Shown here: positions 7,293-14,451 of the stretch, one piece after another
Layout of the letters: every line of letters starts with the position of its first letter
How positions within the stretch are numbered: position 1 is the first letter of the stretch
Assembly (NCBI GenBank): GCA_004554085.1
Contig: SFNY01000037.1
Location: 1-23,202, forward strand
DNA: 23,202 nt
Source of the DNA: Clostridiales bacterium
GTDB taxonomy: Bacteria > Bacillota > Clostridia > Christensenellales > Aristaeellaceae
Direction: 5' to 3'
Position numbers and translations under genes: made by a program
Notes under the pieces: model-generated
What the model saw: the letters and a program-made list of their open reading frames with translations, nothing else
What the model was told of the DNA's origin: nothing
Database searches by the model: none

Positions 7293-7553
7293 TTACTGAG
7301 CGGCTTTGGCAAGACGCTTGGCCATGCGAGCCTTTTTGCGGTTCGCAGCGTTCTTATGAATAACGCCCTTTGCCGCGGCCTTGTCAACCGCACCCTGCGT
7401 CGCGCTGAGGAGCTTGACATCGGCCTCGTTCGCGGATACGGCGGTGTCGAACTTCTTGATCTGAGTCTTCATGGCGGACTTGATCATGCGGTTGCGCAGG
7501 TTCTTCTTCTGGGTCACCTTCACGCGCTTGATGGCAGACTTGATATTCGGCAA
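7293..7553 (-). CDS. rpsT: 30S ribosomal protein S20
   Basis: An 86-aa very basic helical protein beginning '(M)PNIKSAIKRVKVTQKKNLRN', the classic S20 N-terminus, and ending in an Ala/Lys/Arg-rich helix. S20 binds 16S rRNA early in 30S assembly. The start is the TTG at 7553: family proteins begin exactly here, and GGGAGGTG lies 5 nt upstream; the next in-frame upstream start would add seven residues unrelated to S20. It is monocistronic or nearly so, with a strong promoter upstream, divergent from gpr. Confidence 0.97.
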   Translation of the reverse strand: MPNIKSAIKRVKVTQKKNLRNRMIKSAMKTQIKKFDTAVSANEADVKLLSATQGAVDKAAAKGVIHKNAANRKKARMAKRLAKAAQ

Positions 7554-7586
7554 ATTGTTCACCTCCCTACGCAAATTGCATCTAGT

Positions 7587-7615
7587 ATTATATCACCGAC
7601 TCCGGCAAAATGCAA
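7587..7615 (-). promoter_or_regulatory. rpsT promoter
   Basis: Minus strand TTGCAT at 7615-7610, 17-nt spacer ending in TGA, TATAAT at 7592-7587: near-consensus with an extended -10. The start site would be near 7580, giving a leader of under 30 nt. Confidence 0.85.
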
Positions 7616-7644
7616 GGGGCAAGACACATTTTGTTGAAAAACTT

Positions 7645-7654
7645 GGGTAAACTA
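7645..7654 (+). promoter_or_regulatory. Possible forespore (sigma-F/G-like) -10 element for gpr
   Basis: GGGTAAACTA, about 32 bp before the gpr start, fits the sigma-F -10 pattern GGnnAnAmTA known from Bacillus. No good -35 is visible at 14-16 nt upstream, so this rests mainly on the -10 match and on gpr being a forespore gene in known sporeformers. Confidence 0.35.
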
Positions 7655-7685
7655 ATTCCGAAATTTTGAGAGACGAGGTGATCCC

Positions 7686-8597
7686 ATGGGCGCAGTGCGC
7701 ACCGATCTGGCAATGGAAAACCTGGGATGCAATTCCTCCTTCCCCGGGGTGGACGTGCACCGCTGGGAGGAGAGCGACATTCAACTGAGCGAGGTGGTGA
7801 TCCGCACGGAGGACGCGGCCCGCCAGCTGGGCAAGCCCTGCGGTAATTACCTGACGCTGGAGTGCCGCCTGCTTTGCGAGCACGACCCCGACGCGCGCCT
7901 GGCCATGGCGAACCTGCTGGGCGAGGAGCTGTCCCGCATGCTGGCCCCCAGCGACGAGGCGCCGGTGCTGGTGGTGGGCCTGGGCAATCGGGGCGTGACC
8001 CCGGATTCTCTGGGCCCCGCCACCATCGACAAGACGCTGGTCACGCGCCACATGCTCTCCGGCGACTATGCCCGCAGCGGCCTGAAGAGCGTGTGCGCCA
8101 TCGCGCCGGGCGTGCTGGGCGTGACCGGCGTGGAAACGGTGGAGATGGTGGAGAGTCTGGCCCACAAGCTGCACCCCCGGGCAATCCTGTGCATCGACAG
8201 CCTGGCCGCGCGGGACTCCGGGCGCATCGGCTGCACCGTTCAGATCACCAACACGGGCATCCAGCCGGGTTCGGGCGTGGGCAACCACAGAAAGGCGCTC
8301 ACGCAGGATTCGCTGGGCGTGGAGGTGATCGCCGTGGGCGTGCCCACCGTGGTCTACGCCGCCACGCTGGCCCGGGACGCCTTCGCGCTGCTCGCCACCC
8401 CGGAGAGCGACTCCGGCGAGGAGGCCCTCGCCTCCATGGAGCGCGAGCTGCTGGGCACGGAGCTGGGCAACCTCATCGTCACGCCCCGGGACATCGACGC
8501 AATCGTCAAGGACTGCGCCACGCTCATCGCCGGGGGTATCAACCGGGCGCTCCAGCCCAGCCTGAGCGACGCGGAGATCGCCCAGATGATGGACTGA
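7686..8597 (+). CDS. gpr: GPR endopeptidase (germination protease)
   Basis: A 303-aa protein of the atypical aspartic protease family that degrades small acid-soluble spore proteins during germination. Signatures in order: 'VRTDLAME' (4-11), 'VVGLGNRGVTPDSLGP', 'VCAIAPGVLGVTGVET', 'CIDSLAARDSGRIG', 'TGIQPGSGVGNHRKAL' and 'GVPTVVYA'. The Asp residues in the 'TIDKTL' and 'CIDSLAA' regions correspond to the catalytic pair described for the Bacillus enzyme. Only four residues precede RTDLA, where the B. megaterium zymogen has about eleven, so the propeptide is short. The ATG has GAGGTG 5 nt upstream. It is transcribed alone, divergent from rpsT. Its presence is the best evidence that the organism makes endospores. 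Confidence 0.97.
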   Translation: MGAVRTDLAMENLGCNSSFPGVDVHRWEESDIQLSEVVIRTEDAARQLGKPCGNYLTLECRLLCEHDPDARLAMANLLGEELSRMLAPSDEAPVLVVGLGNRGVTPDSLGPATIDKTLVTRHMLSGDYARSGLKSVCAIAPGVLGVTGVETVEMVESLAHKLHPRAILCIDSLAARDSGRIGCTVQITNTGIQPGSGVGNHRKALTQDSLGVEVIAVGVPTVVYAATLARDAFALLATPESDSGEEALASMERELLGTELGNLIVTPRDIDAIVKDCATLIAGGINRALQPSLSDAEIAQMMD

Positions 8598-8672
8598 GCG
8601 CCACCCACGAAAGGATTGTTCCGGAATTGTTCACAAACCGGACACGCCCGCTTCACAGCTCTCCCCTATAAT

Positions 8673-8815
8673 AACAGCGTCGGCAGGAAATGCCGAGGAA
8701 ATACCCTCCTTCCCCTTTTACGACCGGCACATTCCCCGATGTGCCGGCCTGTAAAAATTCTCCTTCGAAATAGAAGCGGGAGCTGCTCTGTAGCTGGGCA
8801 GCTCCCCCGTTTTTT
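8673..8815 (+). ncRNA. Candidate small structured RNA with intrinsic terminator
   Basis: After gpr, a TATAAT (8667-8672) is followed by three stem-loops: 8680-8685/8691-8696; a long one with stem 8716-8721/8751-8756, a small internal loop, then stem 8724-8732/8739-8747; and a terminator at 8778-8815. The AGGAAATRCC sequence is repeated at 8685-8694 and 8697-8706. The -35 is poor, so this could instead be a structured gpr 3' untranslated region. It matches no RNA class I can name. No open frame with a ribosome binding site is visible. Confidence 0.4.
8778..8815 (+). terminator. Intrinsic terminator downstream of gpr/candidate sRNA
   Basis: GGGAGCTGC (8778-8786) pairs perfectly with 8798-8806; after CCG comes a run of six T (8810-8815). 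It lies just beyond the convergent alcohol dehydrogenase stop. Confidence 0.88.
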
Positions 8816-8819
8816 ATCT

Positions 8820-10004
8820 TCACCTGTCTGCGATGCGCAGGATCTCCTCGATCTCCTTTCCCGTCACGGGCCATGCGCGTCCGGTGGTATCCGTGCCCGG
8901 ATTGCGCTTGGTCTTTGCGGCCAGCGCAGGGATGTCCTCGCTGCGCGCGCCCAGCTCCTTCAGCGTAGTCGGCATGCCGATCTCCCGCAGAAAGCTCTCG
9001 TGGGCCTCGATACCCCGCAGCGCCGTCTCCGCCGGATTTTCAAAGTTCATGGAGATGCCGTACACCCGGTTGCCGAACTGGGCGATGCGCATCACGTGCT
9101 CCGGCTTGCGCAGCTGGAAGCGCAGCCACGCCGGGAACACCACGGCCAGGCCCGCGCCATGGGCCACGTCGTAGAGCGCGGACAGCTCGTGCTCGATCTG
9201 ATGGGAGCCGAAGTCGCTCGCGCGACCCACGCCCAGCGTCTCGTTGTGGGCGATGGTGCCGCCCCACATCAGCTGCGCCTGCGCGTCGTAGTTCGTGGGA
9301 TCCTTCACTGCGATGCGCGTTGCGCGGATCACCGCCTGCATGGTTGCCTCGCACAGCCGGTCGGTGAGATCCACCTCCATCTCGCTGGTGAAGTAGCGCT
9401 CCATGATGTGGGCCAGGATGTCCGTCGCGCCGCTGGCGATCTGGTACTTCGGCACCGTCATGGCCAGCTCCGGGTTCATGAACGCGATCCTCGGGCGGTT
9501 GAACTCCGTGTTCAGGCCGCGCTTGATCTTGGTGCTCTCCTGCATGATGACGCTGCTGGCGCTGGATTCGCTGCCCGCCGCCGAGGTAGTCAGCACTACG
9601 CCGAAGGGCATGGTTTTCTGCACCGCCGCCTTGCCGCAGAAGAAGTCCCAGAAGTCGCCGTCGTAGCACGCGCCGTGGGCGATGGCCTTGGTGGAATCGA
9701 TGGCCGAGCCGCCGCCCACCGCCAGCAAAAAGTCGATCTTCTCCCGGCGCACCAGCTTGATGCCCTCGTACACCTTGTCGTCCCGGGGATTGGGCATCGC
9801 GCCACCCAGCCGGAAAACCTCCATGCCGTGCGCGCGCAGGTCGCTCTCCACGCGGTCGATCAGACCGCTGCGCACCGCCGAGCCGCCGCCGTAGTGGATC
9901 AGCACCCGCGTCGCGCCCATCGCCGCCAGCTCCGCGCCAGCCTTCTGCTCCGCGCCGCGTCCGAACACAAAGCGCGTGGGCAGGCAATAGCAAAAGTCCT
10001 TCAT
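8820..10004 (-). CDS. Iron-containing alcohol dehydrogenase (butanol dehydrogenase/YqhD-like)
   Basis: A 394-aa protein of the group III (iron-dependent) alcohol dehydrogenases. The N-terminus 'FVFGRGAEQKAG' and the nucleotide loop 'VGGGSAIDSTKAIAHGA' are the NAD(P)-binding half. The metal site is formed by Asp and His in 'SGATDILAHIMERYF' and by His residues in 'GSHQIEHELSALYDVAHGAGLAVVFP'. Such enzymes interconvert aldehydes and primary alcohols, with NADPH preferred in the YqhD/BdhA branch, serving fermentation or aldehyde detoxification in the cytosol. The ATG has GGGAGGAG 7 nt upstream. It lies 60 bp downstream of the cdaA operon but has no evident functional link to it. The exact substrate is not determinable. 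Confidence 0.93.
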   Translation of the reverse strand: MKDFCYCLPTRFVFGRGAEQKAGAELAAMGATRVLIHYGGGSAVRSGLIDRVESDLRAHGMEVFRLGGAMPNPRDDKVYEGIKLVRREKIDFLLAVGGGSAIDSTKAIAHGACYDGDFWDFFCGKAAVQKTMPFGVVLTTSAAGSESSASSVIMQESTKIKRGLNTEFNRPRIAFMNPELAMTVPKYQIASGATDILAHIMERYFTSEMEVDLTDRLCEATMQAVIRATRIAVKDPTNYDAQAQLMWGGTIAHNETLGVGRASDFGSHQIEHELSALYDVAHGAGLAVVFPAWLRFQLRKPEHVMRIAQFGNRVYGISMNFENPAETALRGIEAHESFLREIGMPTTLKELGARSEDIPALAAKTKRNPGTDTTGRAWPVTGKEIEEILRIADR

Positions 10005-10039
10005 ATTTATCTCCTCCCGGTTCTGATGGATTCCATTGC

Positions 10040-10073
10040 AATGAAAGGCGCCGGCCTTCGCGGTCAGCGCCTT
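10040..10073 (-). terminator. Weak terminator-like hairpin at the end of the cdaA operon
   Basis: Minus strand AAGGCGC (10073-10067) pairs with GCGCCTT (10051-10045); the stop codon of the last operon gene lies in the loop, and TCATT follows. The T-tract is poor, so read-through into the alcohol dehydrogenase is possible. Confidence 0.4.
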
Positions 10074-10750
10074 CGATTCGTCCTCTGTGCGCCGCCCTGG
10101 GGTGCGCCCTCCTCCGTTCTGCGCTCCACTGCCGCCTCCGGACGCGGCCTTTTCGCCGGTCGGGGCAGGTTGGAGACGTTGAACACCTCGTCTTCATACT
10201 TGTCCGAGAACTTCTGCTTCGCGTTCACATTGAACAGATCGTCCTGAAACACGTCCCGGCTCTCCGACTGCGGGCGATGGCCCAGCTGCATGGACTTCAC
10301 ATGGGAGCCGCGCGCGCCCGCGCCGGTTCTCTGGCCCTGCGCCGCACGCCTGCGGGACGCAGCGCTGCGCACGACGAAGTCGCTGTCCTCCCAGTTGCGT
10401 CGGGGCTTCTCCACAGGAGCCGGTCGCCTGCGCGGCGCGCTCCTGCGCTTCAGATCCTCCGGGGAATCAATGTACTTTTCGTCGGCGAAGAAGTTTTTGT
10501 CGTTGATGATGACCCGCTTTTTGCGGAACCAGACCCAGTGCGGCCTCCAGCGGATCAGCCACACGAGCAGATCCAGCGCCACGCCCACCACCAGCAGTAC
10601 GATCAGCAGCTTCAGCCAGTTATCCGCCAGAAATTTCAGTGGCGAAAACCCGCCGGACAGGTTAAACAGGCGCAGAACCCAGCTGGCCAGACCCTTGAGC
10701 CAGCCCAGCATCGCGTTGACGATCGCATTGGCATATCCTGTCTGCGTCAT
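10064..10750 (-). CDS. Membrane-anchored basic protein of the cdaA operon, function unknown
   Basis: A 228-aa protein: an amphipathic N-terminus (8-30), one membrane helix at about 46-66, then a motif 'WRPHWVWFRKKRVIINDKNFF' region at the membrane edge. A long hydrophilic tail rich in Arg/Pro/Ala follows, ending in Arg residues. The tail also has two short acidic/aromatic segments, 'DVFQDDLFNVN' (about 165-175) and 'DEVFNVSNLPRP' (about 186-197), that share 'D..FNV' and could be docking motifs. It is 31 bp after cdaR, with AGGAGG 11 nt from the ATG, so it belongs to the cdaA-cdaR transcript. In many Firmicutes this slot holds glmM; this protein is unrelated to GlmM. I do not recognise its family. 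Confidence 0.75.
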   Translation of the reverse strand: MTQTGYANAIVNAMLGWLKGLASWVLRLFNLSGGFSPLKFLADNWLKLLIVLLVVGVALDLLVWLIRWRPHWVWFRKKRVIINDKNFFADEKYIDSPEDLKRRSAPRRRPAPVEKPRRNWEDSDFVVRSAASRRRAAQGQRTGAGARGSHVKSMQLGHRPQSESRDVFQDDLFNVNAKQKFSDKYEDEVFNVSNLPRPAKRPRPEAAVERRTEEGAPQGGAQRTNRRR

Positions 10751-10781
10751 GAAAGGGGTATCCTCCTATTGTTCAAGCGTA

Positions 10782-12095
10782 CTATTCCGCCGTCGCCTGA
10801 CTCAGCGTGACGGTCAGCGCAGGCGTCTCCGGCTCGAAGCTCACGTCCGGATAGTTCTCCGTGGGGAAGCGCAGCGCGCAGGAGTAGCTGCCCGCCGTCA
10901 GGCCCGTCAGATCCACCGTCACGGGGATGCCGTCCTGCTTGAGCGCCTCCACGGCGCTGCGCGGCCCGGTCACGTACACCTGGATGTCGGCGCTCTGCCA
11001 CTCCAGCTGGAGATTCTCCGCCTTGCCCACGAAGCTGAGGGTGACGTTGTCCACCCACTCGCTCACGCTCTCCTCGCCGATGGTCACGTTCACGTACACC
11101 TGCTCGGTGGAGACGTTCCTGAAGTCGCTCAGCAGCGAGATCATGGCCCTCGCGGAGAAGCTCTGGCTCAGGCCCTCCACGGAGACCGGCTCGATCAGCA
11201 GCTCGGAGATGCCCTCCAGCAGCTCCTGCTCCGCGGCCACGGTAATGCTCTCGGGCTGAATGACGATCTCCTTGACCTCGTAGCCCTCCGCCACGCGGCC
11301 GGTGACCACGTCGGCGATGTCGGTGGAGATGGGGATTTCCTTCGTGGGATACACGTCCGTCACCACGGTGATGGAGGACGAGGTGCGCGTCAGCATGGAC
11401 TGGGTAATCTCATTGCCCTCGCCGTCCAGCAGCACGTAGGGCTCCGCGCGCATGTAGGATTCGCTCACGCCCGACACGTCCGAATATACCCGGGCCTGAG
11501 AGATGCTGCGCACGACGGAGGCCGCGCCGCTTATGGTGATCACCGAGGGGTTGGTGCGGCTGACGCTGTACCAGCAGTCCGCGTTCTTCTCGCCGGTCAG
11601 CTCCACGCTCACCGGCACGGAGCGGGAGTCCAGCGTCTCGAAGGTCAGCGTGACGGACTCGGGCAGGATGCTGGTGACCTTGCCGTAGGTGCTTGTGGCC
11701 TTCAGCGGCACCTCCTGCGCGCCCGCCGTGCGCACGCTGGAGAGATCCAGCATGACCTGCACGTTGTCCGGGGAGGCCAGCGCATAGTCGGACTGGGCAA
11801 CCTCCAGCTTCACGGTCACGTTGGTCAGGGCACTGGTGGGATCGTCCAGCAGCGCCAGACCGTAGGTGGCCAGCGTGGACTGGCTGGTCACGTAGCCGTT
11901 CAGGCCGGTCACGGTCTTGCTGCGTGTGATGGCATGGTTGCTGGAGATAACGTAGTTCCACAGAAGAACCGCCAGCAGCAGCGAAAGCAGCTTCATCCAG
12001 AGCCTCCGGGTGAAGACCGTCCAGAAGCGCCTGAGCGCCGTGCGGCACCAGGCGGCGATCTGCTTCCAATCGGGCTTACGGAATTCAGGCTTCAT
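10782..12095 (-). CDS. cdaR: CdaA regulatory protein CdaR (YbbR-domain)
   Basis: A 437-aa protein with a short basic cytoplasmic N-terminus and one membrane helix (about 34-50, 'MKLLSLLLAVLLWNYV'). The extracellular part is made of successive YbbR-type beta-rich repeats; recurring 'V.L.G....V......P..V.V.G....V' patterns suggest four. The 'LWNYVISS' just after the helix is typical of YbbR proteins. CdaR binds and modulates the diadenylate cyclase CdaA at the membrane. Its ATG overlaps the end of cdaA by 11 bp, with AAAGGAG 7 nt upstream, indicating coupled translation. The position next to cdaA makes the assignment secure. Confidence 0.95.
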   Translation of the reverse strand: MKPEFRKPDWKQIAAWCRTALRRFWTVFTRRLWMKLLSLLLAVLLWNYVISSNHAITRSKTVTGLNGYVTSQSTLATYGLALLDDPTSALTNVTVKLEVAQSDYALASPDNVQVMLDLSSVRTAGAQEVPLKATSTYGKVTSILPESVTLTFETLDSRSVPVSVELTGEKNADCWYSVSRTNPSVITISGAASVVRSISQARVYSDVSGVSESYMRAEPYVLLDGEGNEITQSMLTRTSSSITVVTDVYPTKEIPISTDIADVVTGRVAEGYEVKEIVIQPESITVAAEQELLEGISELLIEPVSVEGLSQSFSARAMISLLSDFRNVSTEQVYVNVTIGEESVSEWVDNVTLSFVGKAENLQLEWQSADIQVYVTGPRSAVEALKQDGIPVTVDLTGLTAGSYSCALRFPTENYPDVSFEPETPALTVTLSQATAE

Positions 12096-12960
12096 CCTTC
12101 TGCTCCTTTCCGCCGGGCTGGAGGATCCAGCTCGACAGCGTGCGATCCGGGGTAAACAGCTCGTGCAGAAGTATGTTCAGCGACTTGGTGTCCAGATAGC
12201 GGGTCAGCTTGCCCTCGCGGGCCATGGAGATGATGCCCGTCTCCTCGGAGACGATCAGCGACACAGCGTCGGTGGTCTCGGTGATGCCGATGGCGGCGCG
12301 GTGGCGGGTGCCCAGTTCGCGGGAGATGGAGTAGTCGTCGGAGAGCTGCAAAATGCAGGCCGCCGCAGCAATGCGCTCGTCGCGGATGATCATCGCGCCG
12401 TCGTGCAGGGGCGTGTTGGGTTCAAAGATGTTTTCAATCAGCTGCGAGGAGATCTCCGCGTCCACCACCGTGCCGGACTCGATCACGTCGCCCAGCTTGG
12501 TGGAGCGCTCGATGACGATCAGCGCGCCGATCTTCTTGCGGGACATATCGTTGAGGGCCTTGATGATTTCGGAGACGTGCTGCTCCATCTGGGTGTTTCG
12601 CTGCCGCTTCTGCGAGCCGAACAGCTGCCGCGCCAGCTTGGATCTTCCCAGCTGCTCCAGCACCCGCCGCAGCTCCGGCTGGAACACGATCACCACCACG
12701 ACCGCGCCGACGCTGATGATCTGCTGCAACACCCAGCTCACGGCGTTCATCTCCAGCGCGTCGGAAATCAGCGCCATCGCCAGTACGAACACGATGCCCT
12801 TGAACAGCGAACTCGCCCGGGTGTAGCTGACCAGCTTCAGCAGGTTGTAGATCAGCACCGTCAGCAGAGCAATATCCAGGATGTTCCGCCAGTCCGGGTG
12901 GACAAACAGGTTGGTAAACAGGTTCCCCAAATGGTTCAGTATCGCCTGCATCTGCAACAA
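12085..12960 (-). CDS. cdaA: Diadenylate cyclase CdaA
   Basis: About 291 aa, with three membrane helices in the first 95 residues and then the DAC domain. It has both catalytic motifs: DGA in 'PLHDGAMIIRD' (about 187-189) and RHR in 'LGTRHRAAIG' (about 219-221). It makes cyclic di-AMP from two ATP, the second messenger controlling potassium and osmolyte balance and cell-wall integrity. The start is uncertain: the GTG at 12969 has its ribosome binding site touching it, while the TTG at 12960 lies 8 nt from GGAGG and is preferred; the next TTG at 12957 is also possible. Its promoter lies about 50 bp upstream, and it is first in an operon with cdaR and the unknown membrane protein. Confidence 0.96.
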   Translation of the reverse strand: MLQMQAILNHLGNLFTNLFVHPDWRNILDIALLTVLIYNLLKLVSYTRASSLFKGIVFVLAMALISDALEMNAVSWVLQQIISVGAVVVVIVFQPELRRVLEQLGRSKLARQLFGSQKRQRNTQMEQHVSEIIKALNDMSRKKIGALIVIERSTKLGDVIESGTVVDAEISSQLIENIFEPNTPLHDGAMIIRDERIAAAACILQLSDDYSISRELGTRHRAAIGITETTDAVSLIVSEETGIISMAREGKLTRYLDTKSLNILLHELFTPDRTLSSWILQPGGKEQKDEA

Positions 12961-13012
12961 ATCGTCCACCTCCAGAAATCGGAATCATGCCGTAATGCGT
13001 CTTTCCCCTCTT

Positions 13013-13041
13013 ATTATAATACAAATCCCGGGAAACGCCAA
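13013..13041 (-). promoter_or_regulatory. cdaA operon promoter
   Basis: Minus strand TTGGCG at 13041-13036, 17-nt spacer, TATAAT at 13018-13013; start near 13006. The rest of the gap up to 13207 holds a GC-rich palindrome (GGCGCGTCGCGCC, about 13118-13130) and a small stem-loop TTCGTC/GACGAA near 13149-13164, with no gene. Confidence 0.75.
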
Positions 13042-13207
13042 ATCATTTTCTGTGAATTCTGAAAAAAACGCAGGCTTGTCAAATTCGCGTCCAATTATCG
13101 TCCCTGCTTCACCACGGCGCGTCGCGCCTTCCCGCGCCCTGCTGCAATTCGTCAAAAGACGAACATTATTTTTGTGGATTCAAACAATACCCAAATCGTT
13201 GATTTTT

Positions 13208-13216
13208 TGTTATAAT
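13208..13216 (+). promoter_or_regulatory. Extended -10 promoter of the sugar ABC ATPase gene
   Basis: TGTTATAAT, a perfect -10 with a TGn extension, lies 35 bp before the start codon; no good -35 at 17 nt. An AGGAGG at 13238-13243 lies 8 nt before the ATG. Confidence 0.7.
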
Positions 13217-13251
13217 GTGTTCAATGGAGAAAGTTTTAGGAGGCGGGTTCT

Positions 13252-14373
13252 ATGGCAAGTTTATCATTGCGACACATCTATAAAATCTATCCGGGCGACG
13301 TGACGGCGGTCAGCGACTTCAATCTGGAGATCGAGGACAAGGAATTCATCGTGCTGGTCGGCCCGTCGGGCTGCGGAAAGTCCACCACCCTGCGCATGGT
13401 CGCGGGCCTGGAGGACATCTCCAAGGGCGAACTGTACATCGACGACAAGCTGGTCAACAACGTGCCGCCCAAGGATCGCGACATCGCAATGGTGTTCCAG
13501 AGCTACGCCCTGTACCCCCACATGACCGTCTACAACAACATGGCCTTCGGCCTGAAGCTGCGCAAGATGCCCAAGGACGAGATCGACCGCCGCGTGAAGG
13601 AAGCCGCGCAGATTCTGGGCATTGAGAAGCTGCTCAACCGCAAGCCCGCGGCGCTCTCCGGCGGCCAGCGTCAGCGCGTTGCACTGGGCCGCGCCATCGT
13701 GCGCGAGCCGAAGGTGTTTTTGATGGACGAGCCGCTGTCCAATCTGGACGCGAAGCTGCGCGTGCAGACCCGCAGCGAGATCACCAAGCTGCATCAGCGC
13801 TTGCAGACCACCTTCATCTACGTGACCCACGACCAGACGGAGGCCATGACCATGGGCAGCCGGATCGTGGTCATGAAGGACGGCTTCATGCAGCAGCAGG
13901 ACACCCCCCAGAACCTGTACGACTACCCGGCGAACCTGTTCGTGGGCTGCTTCATCGGCACGCCGCAGATGAACGTGTTCGAGGTTACCCTGGAAAAGCG
14001 CGGCGACGGCGTGTACGCGGTCTTCGGCGACAACGCCATCAAGGTTCCGGCGGGCAAGATCCAGCGCATGACCGGCGACTACATCGGCAAGACGGTGTAC
14101 ATGGGCGTCCGCCCGGAGAACATCCACGACGAGCAGGCCTTCATCAGCGCCTACCCAGACGCGTGCATTGACGTAAACGTGGACATGGTGGAGCTGATGG
14201 GCAGCGAAACCTACCTGTACTTGTCCACCAGCGGCAAGGAGGGATCCTTCATCGCCCGCGTCGATCCCCGCACCAACAGCCGCGGCGGCGACCGCATCCG
14301 CGTCGGCTTTGACGTCAACCGCCTCCACTTCTTCGATCACGACACCGAAAAGACCATCCTGTCCAGGGATTAA
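13252..14373 (+). CDS. ugpC: Carbohydrate ABC transporter ATP-binding protein (MsmX/UgpC family)
   Basis: A 373-aa protein: an ABC ATPase domain with Walker A GPSGCGKST (37-45), Q-loop 'VFQSYALYPHMTVYNN', signature LSGGQRQR (135-142), Walker B 'VFLMDEPLSNLDAKLR' and switch His193. The C-terminal TOBE/OB-fold regulatory domain, typical of MalK/UgpC/MsmX, includes 'VYMGVRPENI'. Such subunits power CUT1 sugar importers. No permease or binding-protein gene is adjacent, matching the known shared 'orphan' ATPases of Firmicutes (MsmX, MsmK) that serve several importers; this is inference. The symbol reflects the name databases commonly give this family, not proof of glycerol-phosphate transport. It has its own promoter and terminator, so it is monocistronic. 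Confidence 0.93.
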   Translation: MASLSLRHIYKIYPGDVTAVSDFNLEIEDKEFIVLVGPSGCGKSTTLRMVAGLEDISKGELYIDDKLVNNVPPKDRDIAMVFQSYALYPHMTVYNNMAFGLKLRKMPKDEIDRRVKEAAQILGIEKLLNRKPAALSGGQRQRVALGRAIVREPKVFLMDEPLSNLDAKLRVQTRSEITKLHQRLQTTFIYVTHDQTEAMTMGSRIVVMKDGFMQQQDTPQNLYDYPANLFVGCFIGTPQMNVFEVTLEKRGDGVYAVFGDNAIKVPAGKIQRMTGDYIGKTVYMGVRPENIHDEQAFISAYPDACIDVNVDMVELMGSETYLYLSTSGKEGSFIARVDPRTNSRGGDRIRVGFDVNRLHFFDHDTEKTILSRD

Positions 14374-14384
14374 GCCCCATACAC

Positions 14385-14420
14385 GCGGCCCGGTGCAATT
14401 GCGCATCGGGCCGCTTTATC
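14385..14420 (+). terminator. Terminator of the ABC ATPase gene
   Basis: GCGGCCCG (14385-14392) pairs with CGGGCCGC (14407-14414), with further pairing in the loop, followed by TTTATC. It lies 11 bp past the stop codon. Confidence 0.75.
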
Positions 14421-14451
14421 TATCCACACCACGTCAAAGGAGATCAATTCC

